64,000 nt of DNA from Snodgrassella sp945267035 (GCF_026535915.1 NZ_JAFNPF010000001.1:1798001-1862000); one strand, 5' to 3'. Shown: positions 27,958 to 37,583, counted from the first letter of the stretch. Translations and numbers: made by a program. Notes: generated from the letters alone by a model not told the origin.

Positions 27958-28871
27958 TATGCATCACCTCTATCTTTGAGGATATCTCCTTCACGATCAA
28001 GCACTTCTTCTTGATCATCATCGGGGCGATTGGGACCTATGGTTATGTAGTGCAGCCAGCCAGTGAACGCAGCCGCAGCAATGCCGAAAGCAGCTATCGG
28101 CTTAAGCATACTTTTCCATAGTTTTACGGTTGTGCTGATATGAGGATTATCTGGCAATCCATGATAAAGGCTTGGTTTGTCAGCGTGATGCAACACATAC
28201 ATGACATGGGTTCCGCCCACACCTTGTGGATCATACAAGCCAGCTTGATCGAATCCACGTTGTTTTAAATCTTTTATTCGTTCCGCCGCCATAAATTTCA
28301 TGTCCTCTTTGCTACCAAAGTGAATGGCGCCGGTTGGACAGGTTTTGACGCAAGCGGGTTCCTGCCCTACTGCTACACGATCAGAACATAACGTACATTT
28401 ATAAGCACGATGATCTTTTTTGGAGATGCGTGGAATATTAAAGGGACAGCCGGTAATGCAATAACCACATCCAATGCAATTTTCCTGATGAAAATCGACT
28501 ATGCCATTTTCAAACTGAACGATGGCTCCCGGAGAGGGACAAGCTTTTAGACAGCCCGGTTCGGCACAATGCATGCAGCCATCTTTACGAATCAGCCACT
28601 CTAATTTGCCATATTCTTCTGTCTCGGCAAACCGCATGACTGTCCAGCTATCCGCACTTAAATCTATTGGATTGTCATACACGCCGTGATTGGTGCCTAC
28701 TTCGTCGCGAATGTCATTCCATTCTGAACAGGCCGCTTGGCAGGCTTTACATCCAATACAAGTGGAAACATCAATCAATTTAGCCACTTCTATGGGTTTG
28801 CGAGCCATTGGTAAGGGGGTAAGTTGATTGGTAGCTGAACGACGTTTAATATCTAAAGATTGTAAAGACAT
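27957..28871 (-). CDS. fdnH: Formate dehydrogenase iron-sulfur (beta) subunit
   Basis: Electron-transfer subunit with four [4Fe-4S] clusters: CIGCKACQAAC, CMHCAEPGCLKAC, CIGCGYCITGC and CTLCSDR with later CVKTC. A single membrane helix near residues 250-270 (AAFGIAAAAFTGWLHYI) anchors it, as in FdnH/FdoH. 304 residues. It starts 12 nt after the alpha gene and ends in a one-base overlap with gamma. Confidence 0.95.
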   Translation of the reverse strand: MSLQSLDIKRRSATNQLTPLPMARKPIEVAKLIDVSTCIGCKACQAACSEWNDIRDEVGTNHGVYDNPIDLSADSWTVMRFAETEEYGKLEWLIRKDGCMHCAEPGCLKACPSPGAIVQFENGIVDFHQENCIGCGYCITGCPFNIPRISKKDHRAYKCTLCSDRVAVGQEPACVKTCPTGAIHFGSKEDMKFMAAERIKDLKQRGFDQAGLYDPQGVGGTHVMYVLHHADKPSLYHGLPDNPHISTTVKLWKSMLKPIAAFGIAAAAFTGWLHYITIGPNRPDDDQEEVLDREGDILKDRGDA

Positions 28872-28883
28872 ATCTCACTCCCC

Positions 28884-31800
28884 TCACGCTTTTTCAATAT
28901 TACATAAGAAGGTTTTGTATTCAGGTGTCTGGGTATTACAGTCACCAACAAAAGGAGTAAGGGTATTAATTAGGAATTGTTTTTTCTCGCCAACGTTTAC
29001 CCAGCCACCATGGAGGGGAATTCCAATTTGATGCACAGTCTGCCCATTGATATTTAAGGGATGCAAACGTTTCGTCACCACGGCTTTGGCTTCCACCCAG
29101 CCACGTTTGGTGCTGATTTTAACTTTATCACCCTTAGCAATTCCTTTTTGCTGAGCAAGTTGTTCACTGATTTCAACAAATTGTTCTGGTTGAGCAATCA
29201 TGAGCAATTTTACGGACTTGGTCCAAAACTGAAAATGTTCTGTCAGGCGATATGTTGTGCCGACACAAGGGAATTGATCTTTATGTCCAATACGGGCTTT
29301 AACGCTATCAAATAAGCGGACAGCCGGTGTGTTTAATACTTTTGGATAAAGCAGATTTTTACCAATCGGCGATTCGATCGGTTCATAAAAAGTTGGAAAG
29401 GGACCATCTACCAGTTTTTTGGTACAGAACAGGCGACCCACTCCTTCTTCATTCATGATAAATGGATTCATAGTAGTATTGGGTGCTTGATCAGCCTTGA
29501 AGTCAGCAACATCTGCTCCGATCCACTTCGAGCCATTCCATTCGATCAATACTCGTTCAGGATCCCAAGCTTTACCAGTAGGATCGCAAGAGGCTCGGTT
29601 GTAAAGGATGCGGCGATTTGCCGGCCAAGCCCATGCCCAACCGGGGGTATTACCCAATCCCGAACTGCTGTTGTCACGTCTTGCCATCTGGTTGCCGTTT
29701 TTAGTCCAGGAACCGGAGAAAATCCAACAAGCACAAGCAGTAGAGCCGTCATCTCGCAATTGTGCAAAGCCATCTAGCTGACCCCCTTTAGGAACAATGA
29801 TGTTTCCTTGTTCATCTTTAAGATCAGTCAGTGCCCAACCATTGGATTCCATGGCCATTTCTTCAGGCGTTGGTGAATGAGCGACTTTATACGGCCAGCT
29901 TAGATTAATGATTGGTTCGGGTACTGTACCGCCCTCCTCCAGATACATTTGTTTGAGGCGCAGATGTAATTGAGCCAGAATTTCCAAATCTGAACGGGCT
30001 TCATCCGGTGGTTCTGCTCCGGCATAGTGCCATTGCAACCAACGTGCTGAATTAACTATTGAACCATTTTCTTCAGCAAAACAAGGAACCGGCAAGCGGA
30101 AAACGGTGGTCTGGATCTGAGACGGATCTACATTATGCGCTTCGCCATGATTTTCCCAGAATGTTGCTGTCTCGGTGTTCAAGGGGTCCATAACCACCAT
30201 CCATTTAAGCTTGGAGAAAGCTTCGATGATGCGGTTGGAATCTGGAAATGACCCCATGGCATTGAAACCTTGTACTAACAGACCATGCATTTGACCCTGA
30301 TACATCATTTCTGCCATTTGCATCACGTCATACATTTTGTCCCATTTGGGCAACCAGTCATAACCGAAGTCATTTTCTTTGGTGGCGTGATCACCAAAGA
30401 ACCATTTAAGCAGGCTAACCATAAATTTGGGGGTATTGCCCCAATAATTGAGCTGACCTGGTCGCATTGGTTTAGGCGTTTGTACCGTAAGGTAATCAGC
30501 GAAAGTGGGATTTTTCTGCTCATTAGGTAAGCTCAGATACCCAGGCAGACTGGTTGAGAGTAAACCTAAATCTGACAAACCTTGTATATTGGAGTGTCCT
30601 CGTAGGGCGTTCACCCCTCCTCCGGCCATGCCTATGTTACCGAGAATTAACTGTATCATGGCCATGGTTCGAATATTCTGTGAACCATAGGTGTGCTGTG
30701 TCCAGCCTAATGCATAAAGGATTGTGCCCGCTTTATTTTTTGCTGACGTCGCGCCCAAGGCTTCACACACTTTCAGAAAATCAGCAATGTGTGTACCGGT
30801 GATTTTATGCATCATTTCAGTTGTATACTGAGCATAATGTTGCTTCATCATTTGCCAGACACAACGTGGGTGCTCTAGGGTTGGATCCGTTTTGGCATAA
30901 CCTTTTTCATCCAGTTCATATGTCCAACTATCATTGTTATACACGGCACCCCCTTTTGCTCCTTTAGGAGCTGCAGCAGGAACGGGGCTGCCATTGTTCG
31001 TGGTGTAATCTGCGTGACCTGAAAATAGGCCTTCATTGAAACCAAAGCCTTCTGCTACGATGAAAGCGGCATTGGTATAATTTTTTACATAGTCCCATTG
31101 AACTTGATTATGTTCAATTAGCCAGTTAATAACCGCACCCAGAAAAGCAATGTCGGTACCAGAACGAATAGGCAGATAATGGTCCGCCACGGAAGCGGTG
31201 CGGTTAAAACGCGGATCACAGACGATTAATTTGGTGCCCTTTTGTTTTTTGGCTTCAATCACCCATTTGAATCCAACCGGATGGGCTTCTGCTGCATTGC
31301 CTCCCATCACCAGAATAAAATCTGCATTTTGGATATCGGTCCAGGTATTGGTCATGGCACCACGACCAAAAGTTGCAGCTAAGGCTGAAACGGTAGGACC
31401 ATGACAAACCCGTGCTTGCGAATCGGTGCCAACCAGTCCGAGCGAACGCATAAATTTTTGCGTTAAGATGCCGGTTTCATTTGAGCTGGCCGAAGCACAT
31501 AACATGCCAATGCTTTCAAGACGGTTAACCGTCACACCATCAGCCGTTTTTTCGATCAGATTGGCGTCACGCTCGTCTTTAATCAAACGAGCGATACGAT
31601 CAAGTGCGTCATCCCAACTGATGTTTTTCCATGTATTGGTACCCGCCTCTCTGACCTGCGGATTCAGAACTCGATTTGGGCTGTTGACAAAGTCGATCAG
31701 TGAGGCACCTTTAGGACACAAGCTACCACGGCTTACCGGATGATCAGGGTCGCCTTCTATATGAAATATTTTCTTTTTGGCATTTTTAGCACCATCACCC

Positions 31801-31991
31801 AGACTATACAGTAAGGTTCCGCACCCTACTGAACAATAGGTACAGTTGTTTCTGGTTTCAGTGGCGCGGAGTAATTTATATTGGCGCACTTCAGCAAATG
31901 CAGTAGCGGGTGCCATGCCTAATACCGCAAGCCCTGTAGCACTGGCTCCTGCGGCCGTTACCTTAAAAAACTGGCGTCTAGTCAGGTTCAT
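28884..31991 (-). CDS. fdnG: Formate dehydrogenase catalytic (alpha) subunit, Cys type
   Basis: Periplasmic bis-MGD enzyme oxidising formate to CO2. A Tat signal is present (TRRQFFKVT, cleavage near ATAFA). The [4Fe-4S] site follows as CTYCSVGCG and CPKGAS. At the active site the sequence reads QARVCHGPTVSALA: E. coli FdnG/FdoG have selenocysteine at this Cys, encoded by TGA, while here it is a plain Cys codon and the frame is unbroken. His after it (CH) is the catalytic partner. 1035 residues, slightly longer than E. coli FdnG. First gene of fdnGHI; diverges from modA. Confidence 0.96.
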   Translation of the reverse strand: MNLTRRQFFKVTAAGASATGLAVLGMAPATAFAEVRQYKLLRATETRNNCTYCSVGCGTLLYSLGDGAKNAKKKIFHIEGDPDHPVSRGSLCPKGASLIDFVNSPNRVLNPQVREAGTNTWKNISWDDALDRIARLIKDERDANLIEKTADGVTVNRLESIGMLCASASSNETGILTQKFMRSLGLVGTDSQARVCHGPTVSALAATFGRGAMTNTWTDIQNADFILVMGGNAAEAHPVGFKWVIEAKKQKGTKLIVCDPRFNRTASVADHYLPIRSGTDIAFLGAVINWLIEHNQVQWDYVKNYTNAAFIVAEGFGFNEGLFSGHADYTTNNGSPVPAAAPKGAKGGAVYNNDSWTYELDEKGYAKTDPTLEHPRCVWQMMKQHYAQYTTEMMHKITGTHIADFLKVCEALGATSAKNKAGTILYALGWTQHTYGSQNIRTMAMIQLILGNIGMAGGGVNALRGHSNIQGLSDLGLLSTSLPGYLSLPNEQKNPTFADYLTVQTPKPMRPGQLNYWGNTPKFMVSLLKWFFGDHATKENDFGYDWLPKWDKMYDVMQMAEMMYQGQMHGLLVQGFNAMGSFPDSNRIIEAFSKLKWMVVMDPLNTETATFWENHGEAHNVDPSQIQTTVFRLPVPCFAEENGSIVNSARWLQWHYAGAEPPDEARSDLEILAQLHLRLKQMYLEEGGTVPEPIINLSWPYKVAHSPTPEEMAMESNGWALTDLKDEQGNIIVPKGGQLDGFAQLRDDGSTACACWIFSGSWTKNGNQMARRDNSSSGLGNTPGWAWAWPANRRILYNRASCDPTGKAWDPERVLIEWNGSKWIGADVADFKADQAPNTTMNPFIMNEEGVGRLFCTKKLVDGPFPTFYEPIESPIGKNLLYPKVLNTPAVRLFDSVKARIGHKDQFPCVGTTYRLTEHFQFWTKSVKLLMIAQPEQFVEISEQLAQQKGIAKGDKVKISTKRGWVEAKAVVTKRLHPLNINGQTVHQIGIPLHGGWVNVGEKKQFLINTLTPFVGDCNTQTPEYKTFLCNIEKA

Positions 31992-32278
31992 GATGTGTCC
32001 TAATAAAACTTTATTTTTATCTAAATACGTTAATGAGTAACGTATTGATTAACTCACTGTTTATGAGAAGTTTAATTATATCGCATTATAGTCCGAGTTA
32101 AAGATATTATGTAATTTAATTTTTTAATTTAAATATAAATAATTATTTGTAAAGAAGGTCCAAATGGTTGTTTGTAGCATCTAAATGATAATTATCTGCA
32201 TATAAATAATTAATTCTATTAACTACAAATACATATCAGTTACAGCCAAAGTTATGTTGGCAATTTAATTAAATATAT

Positions 32279-32293
32279 TGGTAATCATTATCA
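32279..32293. promoter_or_regulatory. Fur-like box
   Basis: TGGTAATCATTATCA differs from the 7-1-7 Fur palindrome TGATAATNATTATCA at one position. An overlapping 8-2-8 inverted repeat (CATTATCA-TG-TGATAATG) continues to 32303. Binding is inferred, not shown. Confidence 0.5.
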
Positions 32294-32352
32294 TGTGATA
32301 ATGCTGTTTGGTTTTTTTGTTTTAAAATATATGCTTTTATTCTGTCTCATAA

Positions 32353-32377
32353 CCGTTATATACTTAGGTATATTTTG
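32353..32377. promoter_or_regulatory. Candidate ModE operator upstream of modA
   Basis: Half-site CGTTATAT at 32354-32361 matches the E. coli modA operator half exactly, followed after 8 nt by ATATTTTG where ATATAACG would be ideal. About 80 nt before the modA start, with a ModE regulator encoded in the same cluster. Confidence 0.45.
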
Positions 32378-32455
32378 AGGGCGATTTCATTTAGAATTCA
32401 GCTAAGCCGGTACTGGTCTATTAACACAACAGAATTTTAAGAAAGGGAGAAAGCC

Positions 32456-33223
32456 ATGCGTTTACAGCTTGCTTGTTTTAAAAAATTAATAATAATTTTA
32501 GTTTTTTTTGCCTGTGTATCAACCGCAGCTGCAGCGCAAATTACCGTGTCAGCTGCTGCCAGTTTAACCAATGCTTTTAATGATTTGGCCAAAGCTTATC
32601 AACAGCAATATCCTCATGATCAAGTGCTGTTGAATTTTGGTGCATCGGGATCTTTATTACAACAGATTCAGAATGGTGCGCCGGTTGATGTATTTGCTTC
32701 TGCGGATCAAGAAACCATGAATCAGGCACAGGTTAAAAAACTGGTATTGGCACAGGATCGTTTTGATTTTGTTAATAATACTCTGGTGTTAATTACACCC
32801 AAAAAAACCACACTGAAGGTTAGCAGTCTGAAGGATTTACAACAGCCAGGCATCAAACATATTGCAATTGGTAATCCAGCCTATACACCAGCGGGTCGCT
32901 ATGCCAAAGCTGCAATGCAGCAAAATCAGCTATGGACTAAGGTACAAGCAAAAATGGTCAATGTGAACAATGTCCGTCAAGCCCTGGATTATGTAGCTAA
33001 CGCAGCTGCAGAAGCGGGTTTTGTATTTGCGACAGATGCAGCACTGATGCCAGATAAAGTCACGGTGGTTACTACAGTTGCCACTTCGCAACCAATCCGT
33101 TACCCCATTGCCAGAATAGCAACAAGCAAACATCCAACTGAGGCCGCAAAATTTATTGCTTTTGTGCGTTCGGCTAAGGGACAGAAAATTCTGCAAAAAT
33201 ATGGTTTTCAAACCGCACATTAA
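32456..33223 (+). CDS. modA: Molybdate-binding periplasmic protein ModA
   Basis: Captures molybdate for the ModBC transporter. Signal peptide ends STAAAA. Mature part starts ITVSAAASLTNAF, with FGASGSLLQQIQNGAPVDVFASAD (residues about 60-85), GNPAYTPAGRYA and NVRQALDYV, all characteristic of ModA. 255 residues. A strong AGAAAGGGAGA ribosome site precedes the ATG. Molybdate supply feeds the Moco genes at 2.6-6.3 kb and the formate dehydrogenase next door. Confidence 0.96.
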   Translation: MRLQLACFKKLIIILVFFACVSTAAAAQITVSAAASLTNAFNDLAKAYQQQYPHDQVLLNFGASGSLLQQIQNGAPVDVFASADQETMNQAQVKKLVLAQDRFDFVNNTLVLITPKKTTLKVSSLKDLQQPGIKHIAIGNPAYTPAGRYAKAAMQQNQLWTKVQAKMVNVNNVRQALDYVANAAAEAGFVFATDAALMPDKVTVVTTVATSQPIRYPIARIATSKHPTEAAKFIAFVRSAKGQKILQKYGFQTAH

Positions 33224-33259
33224 AGCTTTAAATTGGTCTGTCTGAGCCAGGAGCAAAAC

Positions 33260-33940
33260 ATGGAATCAGTATGGGTAGCTTTAATGTTGTCCTTAAAAAT
33301 TGCGTTTTGGGCAACCATGATCAATGTATTTTTTGGGGTGAGTTTGGGCTATTTACTGGCGCGAAAAAAACTGTGGGCAAAAGAACTGATTGATACTATT
33401 TTAACCTTACCTATGGTGATGCCACCTACTGTGTTGGGATATTATTTATTGGTGCTCATCGGTAAAAATGGGGCAATAGGTCGATGGCTAGAACAAACAT
33501 TTGATATTAATCTGATCTTTACCTGGCAAGGAGCAGTCATCGCTGCTGCATTGGTCTCTTTTCCGCTGGTGTTCAAACCAGCTCGGGCAGCTTTTGAAAC
33601 GTTAGATATGCAGTTGGAACAAGCTGCCAAGGTATTAGGCATCAGTAATCTGGGTATTTTTTTTCGCATCACTCTTCCTCTGGCATGGCGAAGCATTATG
33701 GCAGGGTTATTGCTGGCATTTGCACGCAGTCTAGGCGAATTTGGTGCTACGCTGATGGTGGCCGGTAGCATTCCAGGGCAAACCCAAACGTTGTCTATTG
33801 CCGTTTATGAGGCGGTGCAATCTGGCGATGACCATTTGGCTAATAGTTTGGTGTGTATTATTTCAGTGGTGTGTATTGCGTTGTTATTATTGATCAGTAA
33901 ATTGCTCAGCGGCAAAAAACCGCTGCAACATTTGAAATAA
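33260..33940 (+). CDS. modB: Molybdate ABC transporter permease ModB
   Basis: Inner-membrane channel of the molybdate importer, about 226 residues from the ATG at 33260, which follows AGGAG by six bases; a nine-residue-longer frame is rejected. Five or six membrane spans. The coupling-helix motif contacting ModC is seen as LEQAAKVLGISNLGIFFRITLPLAWRSI, and ARSLGEFGATLMVAG is a family signature. 36 nt after modA. Confidence 0.94.
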   Translation: MESVWVALMLSLKIAFWATMINVFFGVSLGYLLARKKLWAKELIDTILTLPMVMPPTVLGYYLLVLIGKNGAIGRWLEQTFDINLIFTWQGAVIAAALVSFPLVFKPARAAFETLDMQLEQAAKVLGISNLGIFFRITLPLAWRSIMAGLLLAFARSLGEFGATLMVAGSIPGQTQTLSIAVYEAVQSGDDHLANSLVCIISVVCIALLLLISKLLSGKKPLQHLK

Positions 33941-34410
33941 TCGATGCGTATGCAAATTAAAATCATCAGGTGAATCAATAGCAGCCAATGGCTTAAAAAT
34001 GGCATGCATGTGGCGCAAACTCCATTTCAGTTGATTGGTTAAATGCAAACAAATGGTGATTTTACAGTTAAATTTAGGGGTACTAATAAGAAAGAACGCA
34101 TTTGAGCAATAAACTTATTCTCTGAATATATGGCTGAACCACTCTACAGCCTTCGGAAGATTGGTGACATAAATACGGTTTATTATTTGTTGATGAAAAA
34201 GAGAGCCATTATTTATTTTTGTTATGCACATGAAGTGAACATGGTGAGTTGGTTCTTAATTTTTTTTCGGCTAGTTAGGGTCGTTTACAGGATTAAAGAG
34301 ATGGTATGTCAGCCCAAAAATTCCACTTTGTGGAACTTTTTTGAAATAAATCCCATCGTTGATCAAGGTGCACTGAGTTCTTGGATTAAAAATGAAAGAT
34401 CAAAATAATC
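33941..34410. other. Unusual 470-nt gap inside the mod cluster
   Basis: modB and modC are normally adjacent. Here the gap contains a 92-codon frame (34130-34408) with no ribosome site and no recognisable domain, running straight through a terminator-like hairpin, so I do not call it a gene. The rest shows nothing recognisable. It may be the site of a lost gene or an insertion. Confidence 0.5.
34316..34342 (+). terminator. Terminator-like hairpin between modB and modC
   Basis: AAAAA, TTCCAC, a TTT loop, GTGGAA, then C and six T. The 6-bp stem is short, but the A/T flanks pair and the T run follows. It would end modAB transcription or attenuate modC-modE. Confidence 0.45.
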
Positions 34411-35097
34411 ATGTTTGATGTGAATTTCCAAAAAACAATACAGCGTATAGATGGATCGGTATTTGAGTTAAATATTAGCCTAAAAACTCAGTATGACCGT
34501 ACTGTCATCATGGGTGCATCGGGAAGTGGCAAAAGCCTGACTTTGAAAGCCATTGCCGGGCTCATGACTCCAGATAGCGGTTACATTACCATCGGTAAAG
34601 AACAGGTCTTTAACCAACACCAGCATCTTAATCTGCCTCCGCAGCAACGTAAATTAGCATATGTGTTTCAAGACTTTGCTTTATTTCCCCATTTAAATGT
34701 CCGTCAAAATATCGCCAGTGGTTTAAAACACGGACTGTTCAATCCGCATAGACATATTCAAGCTGAAGAAGTTCGTTATTGGTTGGATGCCATGCATTTA
34801 ACCAGCGTTGCCAACGAATATCCGCTCACTTTATCTGGCGGCCAACGTCAGCGCGTGGCGCTGGCTCGTGCTCTGATAACCAAACCAAGAGCTATTTTAC
34901 TGGATGAGCCTTTTTCAGCCTTAGACAGTCAATTGCGTACACAGCTTCGTCAGGAATTACTGGAATGGCAACAGCAACTGGCTTTACCCATGCTGCTGAT
35001 CACTCATGATGCTGCAGATGCGTCAGCTTTTGACGGCAGCATTTGGCACATGGATAATGGTCAGCTCACTTCTGCCTCTTCTAGCCCGTATTCATGA
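34411..35097 (+). CDS. modC: Molybdate ABC transporter ATP-binding protein ModC (short form)
   Basis: Powers molybdate import. Walker A GASGSGKS near residue 35, Q-loop YVFQDFALFPHLNV near 85, ABC signature LSGGQRQRVALARAL near 140, Walker B AILLDEPFSALD near 163, and switch His in LLITHD near 195. Only 228 residues: the C-terminal TOBE/Mop domain found in E. coli ModC (about 350 residues) is absent, with a natural stop overlapping modE by 4 nt. It lacks a strong ribosome site. Confidence 0.93.
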   Translation: MFDVNFQKTIQRIDGSVFELNISLKTQYDRTVIMGASGSGKSLTLKAIAGLMTPDSGYITIGKEQVFNQHQHLNLPPQQRKLAYVFQDFALFPHLNVRQNIASGLKHGLFNPHRHIQAEEVRYWLDAMHLTSVANEYPLTLSGGQRQRVALARALITKPRAILLDEPFSALDSQLRTQLRQELLEWQQQLALPMLLITHDAADASAFDGSIWHMDNGQLTSASSSPYS

Positions 35098-35885
35098 ATG
35101 ATTTTGATTTTGATGCTGAATTTTTGCCAACCATTAAAGGTCAGCGCATTGGTAACAGCAAACGTATAGCCCTACTAGAATATATCGCCCAATTTGGTTC
35201 TATCACTCAGGCAGCTAAAGCCGTGCCGATGAGCTATAAAGCAGCTTGGGATGCCATCGATGCTCTGAATAATCTGTCACCTCAACCCTTAGTTGTGCGC
35301 CAAACTGGCGGACAAGGTGGCGGAAGCAGTTCGTTGACGGAATACGGACAAGCTTTTTTGCATTATTACCAGCAAATGCATCATCGGCATCAGCAATTAT
35401 TCAAACAATTACAGCAAAAAGATACAGATCATTATCAGTTATGGCAAAGAATGAATTTACATTTAAGTGCGGATAATCAATTATTGGGCAGGGTTAGCCA
35501 GATAATTAGTGGCGCAGTGAATAATGAGGTTCATTTACGCCTAAGCACCGGACAGGAACTGATCGCTGTTATCACCAAACACAGCTGTGAACAAATGCAA
35601 TTAAGTCCAGGTGTTGAAGCCATTGCGTTAATTCAAGCGTCAGCCATCATGCTTGCTCGTGCTACAGACAATTTTCACCTCTCTGCGCGTAATCAATTGC
35701 CAGGGCAAGTACGCGATCTGATCACCGGCAGTGTAAATGATGTCGTTATGGTTAATATAGATAATCATCTGACCCTTTCGGCCGCCCTTACCCGTGGCAG
35801 CACTGAGTACATGCAGTTACAAATTGGCGACGATATTGTAGCTTTGATTAAGGCATCCAGTATTGTATTAGCACGACAGGGGTAA
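35094..35885 (+). CDS. modE: Molybdate-responsive regulator ModE
   Basis: Transcription factor sensing molybdate. The N-terminal winged helix (about residues 20-110) contains GSITQAAKAVPMSYKAAWDAI, the ModE recognition helix. The C-terminal half has two Mop/TOBE molybdate-binding repeats (about 125-190 and 195-260), each starting SADNQLLGRV or SARNQLPGQV and ending IKASSIVLAR-like. 263 residues. It overlaps modC by 4 nt (ATGA), unlike the divergent E. coli modE. It likely represses modA when molybdate is plentiful. Confidence 0.95.
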   Translation: MNDFDFDAEFLPTIKGQRIGNSKRIALLEYIAQFGSITQAAKAVPMSYKAAWDAIDALNNLSPQPLVVRQTGGQGGGSSSLTEYGQAFLHYYQQMHHRHQQLFKQLQQKDTDHYQLWQRMNLHLSADNQLLGRVSQIISGAVNNEVHLRLSTGQELIAVITKHSCEQMQLSPGVEAIALIQASAIMLARATDNFHLSARNQLPGQVRDLITGSVNDVVMVNIDNHLTLSAALTRGSTEYMQLQIGDDIVALIKASSIVLARQG

Positions 35886-36152
35886 AATAACTTTTTTACT
35901 GCCCCATTCTTTATCCCTTAGTTTTACTCATTAATCTCTGTCTAAGATCACTCCAACAGCTCCATTGGCTGATATCTCGTTGACCAATGCTACGGAACAC
36001 AACAAATCGGATATCTATCACATTTGGCAACTGATACGCTCGCTTATTCCCGAGAATGAACTCGAACTTCTTGCTAAACTGAACTCTTATAAAGAGAAAA
36101 AACCGCTTCATTGGCGAGGCGATTTTTTTATTTTATCTCATCGATTCATATT

Positions 36153-36568
36153 CTATTTTGATGCATCCCAAATCCTCATGGCTAAAAATTTTTTAGCATC
36201 TTCATGAATTTCGTCATTCATGTCATTAGAAATTTTTTCTAACAAATCAATTGGAAGTTTTTTATTTCTTATTACAGCTAAACGTACTGAATAATTTTTA
36301 TCCTTTAATAATTTTTCATAAGTAACTCTGTTGCATTTTTTCTTCATTGCAATGGTGAATCTAACATCGTCATTATCATCAGTAGCCAGTTCTTCCAATA
36401 TTTTGACTGGAATGAATTTATTATGAATAAGCCACGATTTTCTTTCTGGATAATTTTTATAATCTCTAAAATTAATTCAGATGATAATTCTTCATTGATT
36501 ATTCGATTATTATCTGTTTTATTATCGCCTTCAGCTAAATACAGATACTCATTTATATTGCTAATCAT
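36153..36568 (-). pseudogene. Frameshifted HEAT/LRV-like repeat protein
   Basis: Two overlapping frames form one protein: MISNINEYLYLAEGD through ELILEIIK in the first, then NYPERKSWLIHNKFIP, EELATDDNDDVRFTIA, LLKDKNYSVRLAVIR and LLEKISNDMNDEIH in the second. The repeated DxxxxVRxxxA pattern is that of leucine-rich-repeat-variant/HEAT proteins. The shift falls at a run of five A (36454-36458), a typical slip site. Function unknown; such proteins occur as immunity partners, but no toxin is adjacent. Could be a sequencing error. Confidence 0.6.
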
Positions 36569-37583
36569 ATATATTTTTACATTAGGGATAAAATAGGCTG
36601 ATTGATGAACATTTCATATTATTAATGAGCATACTGTGCAAGAATCCGACTAACTTGACCACAGGTTAAATGGAGTCACTCATTCAACTTATTTCGATCA
36701 TTAGCCATGATTTAGTTGAAAGGGTGACGTGTATTCAAGCTATTGTTTGTGCCTATGAGCGTTGTATTTGGCTAAAGGTAAAGTATAAGCATCAAAAAAT
36801 GACTGATCAATTTAAGGCGCATCCTTGTTTGCCAAATTATGAGCAGCTGAATGAATAAACCAGAATAAGACATGACGAAATTTTTTCGCAATGTAATTAT
36901 TCTGGTTGTTAAGTGATAATTGATGGCTAAGCCATCAAGCAGTTTTTATCATGTCTCTTAATATATCTGTCTTTTCAAACTGCTGATTTATTTTATACTC
37001 ACAAATATATTTTTGGTATAGATTTAAGCGTAAATCATTTATAAAGATGCTTTATTCTGAATTAATAATCAATTTTGGTATTTCGTTTCGAACTTTATTG
37101 AAATCAGCAAAATTTAGTTCTTTAAGCAAATCATATCCGAATGATTTAATGGTTTTAGCTTACAATCAAGTATTAAAAATCAATAGCCATATACCTAATC
37201 TGAGCTTCTATCACAATGTTCACATCACAATGAATAAAGCAAACAGTGATGCTTTATTTCAACTCACTATTTGAACAAACAACTGATTAATTTACAAAAA
37301 TAACTTATTGTAGGTATATTGAATTTTTTGCAATAGATCATGCTACCAGTATGGATATAGCAATGCTATATCAGGAAAATCAAAAAGCAGGAAAAAATGA
37401 CCATTAACCTGATTAACAAATTAGCGATCTGTGCTTGTTTTAGTTTTTTTATCCTTAACGATTAATCTACATCTCCAACTAGTAGCATAGACACCGACGC
37501 AGCACAAATCTGGCTGTCTGAATGAGTGATGATTTAGCAAATGCTGAATTTAACATTTTTACATATCGGTGTTGGTGGCGTAT
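36569..37583. other. Gene-poor stretch with a broken secreted-protein start
   Basis: About 1 kb with only short unsupported frames. At 37397 an AGGAAAAA ribosome site precedes ATG and a signal-like MTINLINKLAICACFSFF, but TAA follows at codon 23; the same frame then continues STSPTSSIDTDAAQIW before another stop. This is probably the relic of a small lipoprotein gene. The remainder shows nothing recognisable. Confidence 0.4.

Larger units (their letters stand above)
31992..32455. other. Divergent promoter region between formate dehydrogenase and modA
   Basis: 464 bp shared by the fdn operon (leftwards) and mod genes (rightwards). It holds a Fur-like box at 32279 and a ModE-like site at 32353. 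GATAATTATC at 32187-32196 is a further short palindrome of the Fur half-site type. No clear FNR site (TTGAT-N4-ATCAA) was seen. Confidence 0.6.

Noticed and set aside
34130..34408. 92-codon frame between modB and modC
   Set aside because: No ribosome site, no domain, and it crosses a terminator-like hairpin.
35911..36207. Overlapping short frames on both strands after modE
   Set aside because: Neither has supporting signals or domain; likely spacer.
36670..37274. Two short frames (62 and 75 codons) in the gap before the TPM gene
   Set aside because: No ribosome sites or recognisable domains; composition like the surrounding non-coding DNA.
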